From Ctenosaura bakeri (Eukaryota; Chordata; Lepidosauria; Squamata; Iguanidae), in NCBI GenBank assembly GCA_948474755.1, contig CAOLHI010001815.1, positions 265,065-329,064 on the forward strand: DNA of 64,000 nt, given 5' to 3'. Below are positions 41,501 to 52,692 of the stretch, one piece after another. Within the stretch, counting starts at the first letter, position 1. The number at the start of each line of letters is the position of its first letter. Below the pieces are notes generated by a model, which did not search any database, was not told the origin of the DNA, and worked only from the letters and a program-made list of their open reading frames with translations. The position numbers and the translations under genes were made by a program.

Positions 41501-44458
41501 TTTATGAATAGCTAGCAAGAAGAACAGCAGGAAGAAGTAGTAGTAGCAGCACACGGGAAAATCACTGTTTTGGACAACAGCTTCCAAAATTCTCCAGTGA
41601 TCAGGGCCTAGGGCCCTTTCAACACTGTGATTTCAGAGCTATGGTCCAAAAAGGGTACCTTTTCCAAGCTCCAAGGAGGCACTAAACTGAGGAAACCCCT
41701 ATAGGCTAATTTGCTACCACAAAAGGAAAGGCTGCATGTTGGGCTTCTTTCTACAAGAATCTCATTACCGTTCACATTTTGAGGAGTACAGGATGCACAC
41801 ATACACAAGTCACCAGTCCTGCCTAGCTCAAATATGTATTGTATGAAAAACTTCCCACAAGAAGCTGGCTGCAGTAGCAACCTTCCTTGAAGTCATATCT
41901 TCTTTCTAGGCAACTGTGTGGTAGAAGGTCTCAAAACGGAATCTCAGTTACAATGCAGTTAGCCTATGTTTCTCTTTTTCTTCTAGCCTAGCTAGGAGTT
42001 TACACACAGAAACATAATGTAACATAAATTTACTGCTTTTCTTCTATTTATTTGGAGTAGCTTTTCTGATAGTGAAGCACAATATTTCATCACATTATAT
42101 CATGAGTCAAAATTTCACCACGCCAAACTCAGTGCATGCATGCCAAATTATCTTCAATGCAGAATATCATGCAACACACTTACAGCTATCATAGGTAGAG
42201 GAGGAGTTTTAGGTACACTTTTTTAAAAAGCAGAAAACAATGCATTCAATATGAAAATAGAATGCTTTCTACTACCTTCTGAATTTCCCTGTTAGGATTT
42301 CAAGAAGTTGTACAGTGGGGCATGTGGGAAGAACAGTTATTTTACAATCCGGTATGAAAAGGTGATGTGCATATTTTTGTGCCAATTCTGAGATCCACTC
42401 ACAGCCTGAGTTGTGGTTCAATATGAGCCCTGATTATTGCTTTTTTCCTCATTTTTCAAAATAGTGCTGCGATATCCCTTTAAGGTTTCAAATTGGAAAT
42501 GACAAAACAGAAAGGATACAATCAACCCTGCTTCCTTTTTTCAACTGAAGAGAGCAACAATGTAAAGAATATTCAGAAATGTACCCCTCCTTAATGAAAA
42601 AAACGATAATTTTTTTTAAAAAATGGAGGGGGGTGGCAAGCATCCTGAGACTTTTTTCCCCCTTTGTGAAAGCAAACAAAACAAAACAAAACAACCACCA
42701 CCATCACCCTGCTTTTTAAAAATGTTAGCAGCGGCTATAACAATTTCTTTTCACATTTTATGCAAAAACAAACATTTTGCACAAATAAATTTTTATGATT
42801 TTTTTGGGAAGAGGTTCCTAAATGGAAAAAAAAATTAAAATTCACTGAAAAAAATGTATAAAACCTCTAACAATCACACCCACTGGAAAGAAAATTTTGC
42901 TAAGTCTTTTCTTCTCGAATGTAAAGATGAAATAAGAGATTTATATCTCTAGATTAAACCTACAGGAATCAAGCCATCTAGATGATGTGCTGTGCATCAC
43001 ACTTTAGATGCAGTGACATAAGCTATTACTGAACACAATCTGAACGATCATGTATTCAGCTGGCCCTGAGAAAAATAGTCATATTAATCTATAAGGAAAA
43101 AAATCTAACATCCACAGGAGGATGTCAAACAATACTGCTGTGCATGTGCAGGATTTTGAGTTCTTCAAAAGGAATCATCATGCTAGATGGTTCAAAAAAA
43201 CTGAGGATGGGGAGAGAAACAGAGAAGTCCAAAAGTGGACCAGATATTGTGGCCATGAGTCTTAAACTAGAGCCCTAATGACCACAATACTGGGTCTAAG
43301 CTGTAGGCTAAACCATCAATACTGAAAGCCAACTTGAATGGTTCACTATAGCAATTAATAGCAGAGTTAAATAAAAAATTCCACACGAAATCCAACTGGC
43401 AACCTCAAAACATAGACTTTTAATAAGAATTAGTTTTGGCACTCAGAGAAGAAAACCAACAACAAGACATGCACATAGTCTTACTTTCTTTGGTTTGGAC
43501 GCACCTTATCTTGGACCTTTCTTTTATCCTGTAACCATTGGCAAGATAACTTTATACACTTCAAAGCTAATGGCATAAAATAAAACACAAAATTACCACT
43601 GCCTCTCAGAAACCATCAGTATATCCTCTTGCTCTCTCTGCATTTCTTGGTGTTTCCATGTAGATGTTATATGGAAACTGTGCAACCTTCATTTTTTAAG
43701 TGTTTCTTCATAAAAAATGATAGAGGCAGACTTGGAAGGCATGGTTGAAAATAATGTATCCCAACAACTCCTACAATCTTTCATCTTTCGTTATGCTGAT
43801 TAATGCTGCTGGCAGATGTACTCCAACAACCGACCTGTAAAGCGCCACACAATCACCAACCCTGAAGTAAGGAGAGGGTATCACTGAGCTCTTTCTTGGA
43901 CTTAAATGGCAGAGAGTTAGAGGCAGCCACCTCTAAGTAAGAAACAGTTCTGCAGGCATTTTAAAAACTTGGTTATGTGAGAAATATATAAATCACAACA
44001 AACACATTAATTGTTCCAATAAACATTTTTAATCTTGTTTCTGTGAGCAAGCCTAAAACATGTCGGTATTGTACCTTGTGTCATCCAGATAACAAAGGCT
44101 ATGGGTTGTCAGAATTGTTAGCACATGTGACCCCATAGATAAATTTCCTAGCAGAGCAGATTGGCCCATAATGATAATGTCCCTCCTACTGATGGGTAAA
44201 GAAGTTTTTCCGGCCAGATCAACTCGTGCCTGGGAATAAGTTCTTAATTTGGTAGCATAAGGGAAGCTTCCTCAATTTCCCATATTTTGGTTACAGCTCT
44301 GCAAAACAACACTGGTCCCCTCTGAGCTATATTTAAATGAACAGCTTAGATTTCTTTTGCAGCTAATACCTGTACTTGTATGGGTTCAAGAATAAGCCTT
44401 GAATCCACAAATGCCTATTGGCTGAGGCTTCTTAAATTATTTTATTGGTGGTGTGGGA

Positions 44459-44580
44459 ATTGTGTAGCCTTCCAGATGTTCGAACCCAACTCTCAACTGC
44501 CCTAACCAGCATACCCAATGGTGAGGAATGTTTTGAATTGCAGTCCAACAACATCTGGAGGGCTGCAGGGTACCCATGCC
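44459..44580. repeat. Palindromic interspersed repeat (CCAGATGTT family)
   Basis: The ends GCCTTCCAGATGTT and AACATCTGGAGGGCT are complementary, with GCAGTCCAACAACATCTGGA and an ACCAGCATACCCAATGG core. Same family as 19573-19642. Confidence 0.65.
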
Positions 44581-45007
44581 TGTCCTGGCAGTATGGAAGG
44601 ATGTCAGCAGCTCCCATGCTGCCAGTACAAAGTCATAAACATCAGTCATATAAATATTAATCCTAAAATAGTCATCAGAATTCAGAATTGTACTCAAGCA
44701 GAGTATCATTCAAAATTCCACTGAGGCAGAGAATTAGGCAATCAACTAATCTGTATTATTCCCTGAATACATGACTGCTTCATCTGATTATTCTCCATAT
44801 TAATTTCTATACAAAATACTTTGGGTTCAAGTGCCTTACTTCCAAATTACCTTTTGAAGCTATAGTTTGATGAGGGATTTCAATTAGCAGTTTAGGACAG
44901 TGGTTCTTAAACTTTTCCTTACTGGGGATCCCCTGTAAATATAACTGGTTGTCAGGGACCTCCAAGACTTGACTCAAAATTTAAATATTTAAATACAAAT
45001 ATTCAAA

Positions 45008-45045
<38 letters not shown>

Positions 45046-45163
45046 ATTTAATGTATTTGATGTACTGTTGTAGTACCGCCTCGATCCGTCGGGGAGGCGG
45101 GATATAAATCATCATCATCATCATCTATCTATCTGTCTGTCTGTCTGTCTATCTGTCTGTCTA
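45008..45163. repeat. Tetranucleotide microsatellites with an intervening repeat tail
   Basis: About nine ATCT units (45008-45045), a LINE-type tail (ACCGCCTCGATCCGTCGGGG), ATC units and then mixed ATCT/GTCT units to 45163. Likely hypervariable. Confidence 0.9.
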
Positions 45164-45342
45164 TGTTGGCTGCTGAAGACCAGGATTCAAAGCCCTGCTC
45201 AGACACTGGATGACCTTACGCAAGTCACAGTTTCTCAGGTTCAGAGGAAGGCAAAGGCAAATCCCCTTGCCAGAAAATCTCTCTGATAGGTTTACCTTAA
45301 GGTTCCCATAAGTAGGAGTGACTTGAATGCACACAGCAGCAA
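45164..45342 (+). mobile_element. Sauria SINE inside hAT element
   Basis: Truncated head GAAGACCAGGATTCAAAGCC, body GGCAAAGGCAAATCCCCTTG, tail GAGTGACTTGAATGCACACA. Confidence 0.8.
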
Positions 45343-45395
45343 AGTGCCACTAGCCAGGGGAGGTTCTTTCTAGCCACCATATCTCTCCCTTTTCC

Positions 45396-45568
45396 AAACT
45401 GACTTACAGTGATCCTAAGATGAACCTAGCATAGGGGTTTTCTTGGCAAGATTTGTTGCCTTTGCTTTTCTCTGAGGTTGGGAAAACATGACTTGCCTGA
45501 GGTCACCTAATTGGTTTCCATGGTCAAGCAAGGATTCAAACTCTGGTTTCCAGAGTCATAGTTTGGCC
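45396..45568 (-). mobile_element. Sauria SINE inside hAT element, inverted
   Basis: Reversed body TTACAGTGATCCTAAGATGA, then CCTGAGGTCACCTAATTGGT and AAGCAAGGATTCAAACTCTG. Tail to tail with the copy at 45164. Confidence 0.75.
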
Positions 45569-45860
45569 ATGTGCACATGCCTGTTGCAGTGTCCCTTTTG
45601 TCAGCGATGTGGCCGGGGGGGGGATGCAGGTGCCAAAACTGCTCATTCGTTTGCAAATAAGGGAGCAGTTTCTGCATGCACATACGCCTGCCACTATGTG
45701 TCCCTTTTGTCAGGGACGTAGCAGTGGAGTGGGGGATATGGGCGTTGAAACTGCTTCCTCATTTGCAAACAGCATGTGCCTGCTGCCATGTCCCTTAGTG
45801 CCCACACCGCCTGCTGCTGTGTCCCTGATGAAAGGGACATTTTCAAACAAAGGAGCAGCT
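45568..45860. repeat. Imperfect tandem repeat inside hAT element
   Basis: Units of about 110 bp begin ATGTGCACATGCCTGTTGCA and ATGCACATACGCCTGCCACT, each followed by TGTCCCTTTTGTCAG. Shorter third and fourth partial units follow at about 45774 and 45803. The 112-codon open frame here is a repeat artefact. Confidence 0.65.
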
Positions 45861-47114
45861 TCAGCTCCCACCCCACCACCCTACTGCCACATCCCTGTTG
45901 CTACAACTGCTCTGTGGACCTCCAGGGGTCTGCAGATTCCAGGTTAAGAACCACTGGTATAGGCGTTAGTGTTAACCATGATTTGCCATTTTGGGCATCA
46001 AAAAAAATGCTGGATAGTGAAACCAGGAAGTGGGGAAAGAGCATATACACAAATGTGGTGTGTGAAAACACTTTAGATTGGCCTTATATTTGTGTTAAGC
46101 CTATGAGTCACATCACAATAAATTTGAAGTAGTAGCATGGCTCTTATCTAGCCCGTTTGAGAAGGCACGGTATGCCTGTTGTCATAGCAACACTCTTAAG
46201 GAGATCTCTAAGCAGCTCTCTGGTTTGCTTCCTCTCTCAACAAGCAGAAAGCACATTTTGTTTATGTTGTGCGTGTTGGTAATCTAACACAATGGACACA
46301 TGAACCTATGTGCTCCCTAGTCCTCATTTAGTGCTTTCATCCCTTTCAATGACATCTACTGTACGGAAAAAGCCTTGCTTCTCTTCACAAGTTATCTGTG
46401 TGAGAGGTCTACTTCCTGACACACACCTCTGTAGCTCATTTAGAAATTCCTATTCTGAGAAAACACAAGAGATATAAATAGCATAAGAACAATGAAAAAT
46501 AAAGTAGAACCCCACAATTTTCTTATCGTTCAAGGAGCAGAAAGACATAGTTTCCACTGTGTGCCTATAGAAAAGACAGATTAATTTATAATCATAGAGA
46601 GAGCTGACCGTACATTCACTGATCCAAAATACTTTTAAGAATTAAGACTCTCACAAAAATTCACTAATGCTTCAAAAGCCAGAAGCAAGAGACTGAATAA
46701 ACAATACTGTAAACTGTAAAGAAGTTGTGAATGAGCTGGACTTATTTGCAACTTATGCTCCATGAGTCCATACTTTTCCATCATCTTGCATCCCTGACCA
46801 TCTTCCTAATATAATGTCAGTGCTAAGATAAAATTTAATAACTGTTAGATTACGTGTTGAAGATATTACATGGGATTGCCCACTGGAAAGAATTTGGAAT
46901 TGCTATGATTTGCAGATCTCATTAAGTGAAAACCACAGGAAATGGTTAGAATGACAAGAGACTTAAGAGACTGAAAGGGGTGATAGGGAACACTATGGTA
47001 AGCAAACACAAACACTATCATGCTAAATCCACACTGCTGCTTTTATTGCCTTTCTCCTTGTTATCTTTTCTCTCCTACCTACCCCTACACTCTTATTCAC
47101 TCCCATCCATTAAA

Positions 47115-47590
47115 GGCCCTTTCCACACATGGGTGGAGAAACGGGGTAAGCCACGCTGAAACGGAGCTTACCTCAGTCCGTCACTGCGTGGAGCAGCGCG
47201 TTTCGCTGTTCCACACTCGTCAGCGTCCCGCGGTGTCTGGCAGTGCCCAAAATGGCGGCTGATGACTGGCAGAGGCTCTCCACCAACCGGAGAACCTCAC
47301 CAGCCTGAAATCCCGCCCCCGGCAGATCTGCAGGCACGCCCTTGCGTGCGCCTGCAAATCCACACCGGGCACTGTGACGCAGCTGCACGGGGCTGCATGC
47401 CCCATGCCTTTTAAAAACCACATAAAAAGTGGTTTTTAAAAAGCATGCAGCGCTGCCACTTCTGGGCGCCCTAGTGCAGATTGGGACGTGGAATTACTCT
47501 AAAGTAATCCACCCCAATCCACTTTACCGTGTAGACGACCTCCCATGGAGGTCGCGCTACCATGTGTTATTTCCCCGTGTGGAAAGAGCC
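47115..47590. mobile_element. GC-rich MITE-like DNA transposon
   Basis: The left end GGCCCTTTCCACACATGGGT is inverted in the right end (CCCGTGTGGAAAGAGCC), with AAA on both flanks. The 476-bp body is CpG-rich, unlike its AT-rich surroundings, and contains a palindrome TTTTAAAAACCACATAAAAAG / GTGGTTTTTAAAA near 47408. Terminal sequence resembles the palindromic MITEs. No ORF of note. Confidence 0.7.
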
Positions 47591-48433
47591 AAAAACACAG
47601 CTCACTGGACTGGGCAGGGCTCCTGAATTCAGGGCTGGCGGGCCTCAGACTTCCAGGGTATATTTTGCTTTATACTAGGACCCTGAGATCTACAAAAGAC
47701 AACCAGTTAAAGAATTTGGAGTTCAGTAAGCTAAGCTGTAACCAGAACTGAGCGGAAAGCATAGTCCTTCCATGTAAAAAATGTATGCTTGGTTATCATC
47801 CACAGGCTTTTGTCATCTCAGCAGTATAGTTCAGGGCAGGGGTGGCAAACTGCAGTCTTGGGGCTATATGTGATGCTCAAGGCTGTTCATCTGGCCTTTA
47901 ATCTCCCCTCTGCAAGATTCCCCGGTGAAAAACAAAGAGGGTAAATTCCCTCTTGAGGAAGCATTTTTTTAAACAGCCCCTTCCCAACTGGTTAGCAACC
48001 TAAAATATCTGTTTTCCAAAACTATTGATGGGTATCCAGACCCTTGGCTATTTTTATGTTGTTGTTTTTTTCAAAAATTTAAACATTGACTGTTTAATGT
48101 ATTAAAGTCACAACCACGGGCCTATTCAACCAACCAGACTGAACACTGTGCTTGGTGTACGCACAGCATCACATCATTTCTGTTCCTTTTGAAATTTAGG
48201 TTCTTCAAACTTGAAGTCCAGAAATTTGGTCAGATCTCCAGCCATCATACAACCATTGGAGCTTCACAGTTTGTTCATTCATGTTCTTCTCATATTTTGG
48301 GCAACATCAACAGGATTTCAAGGGTTTTAACAGTTTTAAGGTATTTTTGACAGTTTCTGGCTACAAGAGGGTCTCAGGGCAGAAAACTGCCACAACTGCC
48401 CATTCTTAGTCCTTAGTCCTAGTCCAACACTCA

Positions 48434-48587
48434 GGCCATTTCTGCACAAGGCTGTTATAGTGCTATTATTCCACTTTCAATATCCTATGGAATCCTGGGG
48501 TTTGCAGCTTAAACTGCAAACCCCAGGATTCCATAGGATATTGAAAGTGGAATAATAGCACTATAACAGTCTAATGTGGAAATGGCC
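48434..48587. mobile_element. Palindromic MITE, copy C (154 bp hairpin)
   Basis: Two arms of 77 nt pair along their whole length; mismatches cluster in the outer 21 nt, and from TTATAGTGCTATTATTCCAC to the centre only the innermost bases differ. Flanked by TCA on both sides. The centre is AGCTTAAACTGC. Confidence 0.92.
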
Positions 48588-50339
48588 TCAAAACTGCTAT
48601 GTCACACTCGCTCTCAAAAACCAAATACAATTTTCTTAAACACACACATACATATACAAGGACACAAATAAAAACAAACAAAAAGTTTTGTTAAAATGCA
48701 GTTAAATTTTCTATAGAATTAAAACCATTTTAAACCAATACATTAAAAAGACAAGAGAAGTCAATTAAACAGTACGCCCTTAAAATAGCCTTTACAGTCA
48801 GTTTCTAAAAGCCTCTCACAACGGAAAAGTTTTCAGCAGCTGATGGAAAGGCAGCAGTGGCATGGGGAGCATCCTTCTCTAGATATTTTTTTTAAAAAAA
48901 TACTTATTCTAGTATTCGTCCTATTCTATGCATCTCAATTTAGAATGGCAATTTCAGTGTTCTTAGCTGAGATTTCCTGTTTTTTTTTTTCCAAGCCTTC
49001 TTTCCCAGTCAGCCTGATATGTTTGTGGTAGGAGGCAGAAGACATTTCACAGGGTTTCCCTTAGGCCAGTGATGCACTTTTCTGCTTCCTTCTGACCTTA
49101 ATACTACTGCTTCCTCAAAGGCATGGAAGAGTATTAGATCTACGAAGCAAGACAGAGCCCATTTGCAGCATATTTGCTTACCTGCTGCTTCTAAACATAG
49201 TGAAATGAAATCACATTTAAAAATGAGCCCCCTATAACTAGGAATTAAATGTTCATCTGTCTGCTATACAGGCCTGATAACATCAAAATGAGCCATTAAA
49301 GTGAGTGGGTGATCTAATAGGACCAAAACAAAGGGCACAGTAAAGTTTTAGACCTAAGACATCATCCCCTTCATTTTCTAAGCAAAAATTAATGTATTTT
49401 TGTTCTAGAATGCACATTTATGAACCAATCTCAACCAAGCCTGATATTTACACTCAGATGGGCATCCAGGATGTTTTTGTACCATCTGAGGACTGATCAG
49501 CAAATGCTAGCTCCCACCTCCACCTGATAGTAGTTTTTGGTCCATTTTGCACAGAACCTGGTATGTGATCAATGATAAGGATTATAGGTGTGGCCAGTCA
49601 GACTTTTGTTTTATTCACACCGTAAGCAAAATAATCAACATCATGAAGTTGGGCAATACTAGGAAAATTTCTTACTACTAAATAAATACCATTCTAAATC
49701 ACATGGTATATATGTACATTTTTATGAATATCTTAACTGCAGCTAAATATTTGTTATTGCACTATCTTAGCTCCTGGTTCTAATTCTTTAAGGGACATCT
49801 GGCAGCAAAAGCTGACTGTTTGCACTATTACAATAATGCACTACTGCCCTCCTGTGGTTTGCAACTTATACATGAAATAAGAGCATCAAGAAATGCAGTT
49901 ACTTGATTTAAAATATTGTACACGTGGGCACACAGACATAGTTGAGCTTCCCCCCCACTTTACAACTGAAACATATCCTCTTGCAGTTGTGCAAAGGATC
50001 AGGTAGAGAACTGGCTAAGCCTGAAGCAGAGCAGAGGCAGAGTCCATCATGAAATGGAGAGGTGTAGACAAAGTTGTTTCATATCAATACCTGTAACTGC
50101 AAATGTTACTCTTTGGAAGCAACTGACCAATTACTTACAATGGAATGGGTCATCCACAGTTAGTGGTGACTGAATCTTGCAGAAAAGGAAGGAATAAAGT
50201 AGCGGGTGTCTGTAAATGGGACTGAACTGGCCACAACTTTATCATAAACTAGCGTATTTACCCAGTGTTGCCCGGGGTTTTTATTTTCCTCTTAAGAACT
50301 CACCAAATTGTCTTCTCCATTTCCTCTAACTTTTCTCTA

Positions 50340-50765
50340 TATTTCCCAATGCAATCTGTATTCAGAGTTATTTACATACACAGTTTGGGTTCCTGTCTTC
50401 CTCCTTGCTGCTAGGCCTCATGTCCATAGCAACTGGCCTATTTCTATACCTGTACATTTCCCCCATATTCCCCAATCCAATCTTTATTCCAAGTTGTTAG
50501 CATTCAGAGGTTGGGTTCTCGAGGGAATACACTGACCTCCTCCTTGCTGCTAGGCCTCATCTCCATAGCAGCCACCCTATTCCAGTACCTATAACTTATC
50601 CTCATATTTCCCAATCCAACCTGTATTCGTAGTTGTTAACATACAGAGGTTGGGTTCCTGCAGGAATACACTGTCCTCCTCCTTGCTGCTAGGCACTGTC
50701 TCCATAGCAACTGGCCTTTTCCAGTACCTGTCACTTTTCCCTATAGTCCCCAATCCAATCTGTGT
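50340..50765. repeat. About 139-bp tandem repeat, three units plus a start
   Basis: Recurring blocks CCCAATCCAATCTGTATTC, AGAGGTTGGGTTCC and CTCCTCCTTGCTGCTAGG then CCATAGCAACTGGCC. The CAAT anchors fall at 50347, 50473, 50612 and 50751, i.e. spacings 126, 139 and 139. It lies within the Helitron-like element. Confidence 0.9.
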
Positions 50766-50933
50766 TGTCCGGTGACGTTGATGTACTGGCTTTTTTTTCT
50801 TTCTGTTGAATTTGTGCAATGGCTTTACATTTTTCTGGAAGCATTTTTTGTTTTAAATTTCAACTTTAAAATTCCTCACAATGGAACCCATACAATCAAT
50901 CTACTGTGTGAGGTGAGAAGACCTTGTAACTAT

Positions 50934-51889
50934 GGCCATTTCTGCACTACACTGTTACAGTGCTATTATCCCACTTTCAACATCCTCTGGAAGTGTGGGG
51001 TTTGTAGTTTACTGAAGCCAAAGAGCTCTGTGGCTGAGAATTCTAAATGCCCCTCCCCAAACTGCAAACCCCAGGATTTCATAGGAGGTTGAAAGTGGAA
51101 TAATAGCAGTGATGTATTTAAGTCTTTTACTCCAAGTCTCAAGTCTCTACCTTCAAGTCTCAAGTCCTTGGAGATACTTTCAAGTCAAGTCTCAAGTCTG
51201 GAAGCCAACTTTATACCCCAACCAAAATTCCAGAATTATTGGATAGAGTGAAATAAATTCAGTTTCAACAATTTAAGCAGAGTCAGCTCTCCACATTTGC
51301 AATTTTGCCACCTGCAGCTTCAGAAGTGGGGAATAGGATCCTTCTTACTTCCCATTACTTGAAGCTTCAAAAGCTTTAGAAGGAAGGATCCTTCCTTCTC
51401 AAGCCTGTTGCCTAACACATTTGCTGTTCCCCTCTGAGAAACACACCAGGCACCCCGCGGACAAGTCTTGTCTTCTGCTCTTAGGAAAAAATTTAGAAGG
51501 CCCCTCTGAGATTCAGCAGCACAGGCTGCAGAGCAGACCTCAAACCCACCTCAAGTCCATCGCTTAACCTGTTCACTGTTCCCCTCTGAAAAATGTGCCC
51601 ACATTTTGGACTTGAGACAGATTGTCATGTGACTAGTAGGGAAAAAGAGATGGAAGCCTTGTTCAAAGTCATAAGGTTTCTGGATGAATGTGTTACGTTA
51701 CTGAACCAGGGGCAGCAAGTCAGTCACTAAAAATATACAAATCTCGAGTTGAGTCAGTGCATCATTTATGTCTGAGTCATGTCTGAGTCGAGTCACTGAA
51801 GCAACTTAAGTCCGACTTGAGTCCGAGTCTATCGACTTGAGTCTACATCACTGATAGTAGCACTGTGCCAGTGTAGCGTGAAAACAGGC
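50934..51889. mobile_element. Palindromic MITE, copy D, split by a hAT insertion
   Basis: The left part 50934-51106 starts GGCCATTTCTGCACTACACT. The right part 51854-51889 ends CAGTGTAGCGTGAAAACAGG then C. Both ends are flanked by TAT, and the interior includes CTGCAAACCCCAGGATTTCA. The break coincides exactly with the hAT-like insert at 51107-51853. Confidence 0.85.
51107..51853. mobile_element. hAT-like element rich in AAGTC repeats
   Basis: Starts CAGTGATGTATTTAAGTC and ends GACTTGAGTCTACATCACTG, inverted ends of the CAGTG hAT type. The flanks ATAATAG and ATAGTAG resemble a decayed target duplication. Subterminal regions carry many AAGTC/GACTT copies (CAAGTCTCAAGTCTC and relatives) in opposite orientation at the two ends. 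747 bp, no ORF. Confidence 0.8.
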
Positions 51890-51984
51890 TATGTTGTGTA
51901 TGTTACTTTAATTTCTCTCACATATGCCTCCCAAAAGTTTTCTGGCATCCTTATTAATGGTAGGCCTCATCTCCATAGCAACCA

Positions 51985-52056
51985 GCCTGAGGCTCAAGAG
52001 CTCTCAGCTGAGAATTCTAAAGGTCCCTCCCTAAACTACCAATCCCAGGATTCCAT
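51985..52056. mobile_element. Palindromic MITE, fragment E
   Basis: AGAGCTCTCAGCTGAGAATT, then AAAGGTCCCTCCCTAAACTA and CCCAGGATTCCATAGAATCT match the MITE interior; both ends are lost. Confidence 0.7.
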
Positions 52057-52344
52057 AGAATCTTCACAACCAGCCAATGATATGAGGTCTTCTCACCTCA
52101 CTCAGCCAATTGTATGAGGTCTTTGCCTGCCTGGCGCAGACAAACAGACAAACGCGCTGACAAACATCGACTTTTATATAGTAGCTGAACATGCTTCCAT
52201 GTAACAGGCTTACATGTAAGCTGGGCAGCTTTATTTAATAATTCCAGTACTAGAATATCCTTTTAAGTGTTTTTATGATTTTATATTGGTTTAATGTTTT
52301 TAATTGTTTTTAATGTTTTCAATGTATTTAATGTTTTCAATATA

Positions 52345-52432
52345 TATTTATTGTTGGAAGCTGCCTTGGGTCCCAATTTTGGGAGAAAGGTGGCTTAGAA
52401 ATACAATGAAATAAACAAATAAACAAATAAAT
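52345..52432 (+). repeat. LINE/SINE-type 3' tail
   Basis: TTGTTGGAAGCTGCCTTGGG, then GGGAGAAAGGTGGCTTAGAA and an AAATAAACA run; paralogue of 9130-9213. T-rich repetitive sequence precedes it (52260-52340). Confidence 0.65.
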
Positions 52433-52658
52433 GGTTCAGCACGTATTTGTTAAAGCCAATCTGGAGGGGGAGCACTCTAACCCCACTGAATCCTTCCTAT
52501 GGTGATGCAAGTTGGAACAAAATAAGAAGAAATGTGTTTTGTCATACTGAGTAAATTTATGCTTGGCATGAAAATTCCATTCAGGAGATGTAAAACACCA
52601 AGAAGGACTAATGATCATGCAGCTTAAAAAGCTTATTCAAGTAAACATGATTTTTTAA

Positions 52659-52692
52659 ATATTTATTTATTTATTTATTTATTTATTTATTT
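52659..52692. repeat. ATTT microsatellite
   Basis: About eight ATTT units in PRKCA intron 8. Confidence 0.95.

Larger units (their letters stand above)
44898..45956. mobile_element. hAT (Charlie-like) element with nested SINEs and repeats
   Basis: The termini CAGTGGTTCTTAAACTTTTC and GGTTAAGAACCACTG are inverted repeats of the Charlie type. The 8-bp flanks GTTTAGGA and GTATAGGC match at 6 of 8 positions. Inside are ATCT/TCTG microsatellites, a Sauria SINE pair and a 110-bp-scale internal repeat. No transposase ORF remains. Confidence 0.8.
50249..52185 (-). mobile_element. Helitron-like nonautonomous element with nested inserts
   Basis: On the minus strand the 3' end reads CCCCGGGCAACACTGGGTAA and ends ATACGCTAG followed by host T. 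That is an ACCC-GGGT stem upstream of CTAG, as Helitrons have. The 5' end reads CTACTATATAAAAGTCGATG after host A, similar to the TC-TATATAA starts of vertebrate Helitrons, though the first base is G rather than T. Interior holds three 139-bp tandem units, MITE copies and a hAT. No Rep/helicase ORF is present. Confidence 0.6.

Noticed and set aside
45008..45163. CRISPR-like array
   Set aside because: The repeats are 3-4 bp microsatellite units without spacers, in vertebrate DNA.
45609..45947. 112-codon open frame on the plus strand
   Set aside because: Translation of tandem repeat units and the right end of the hAT element.
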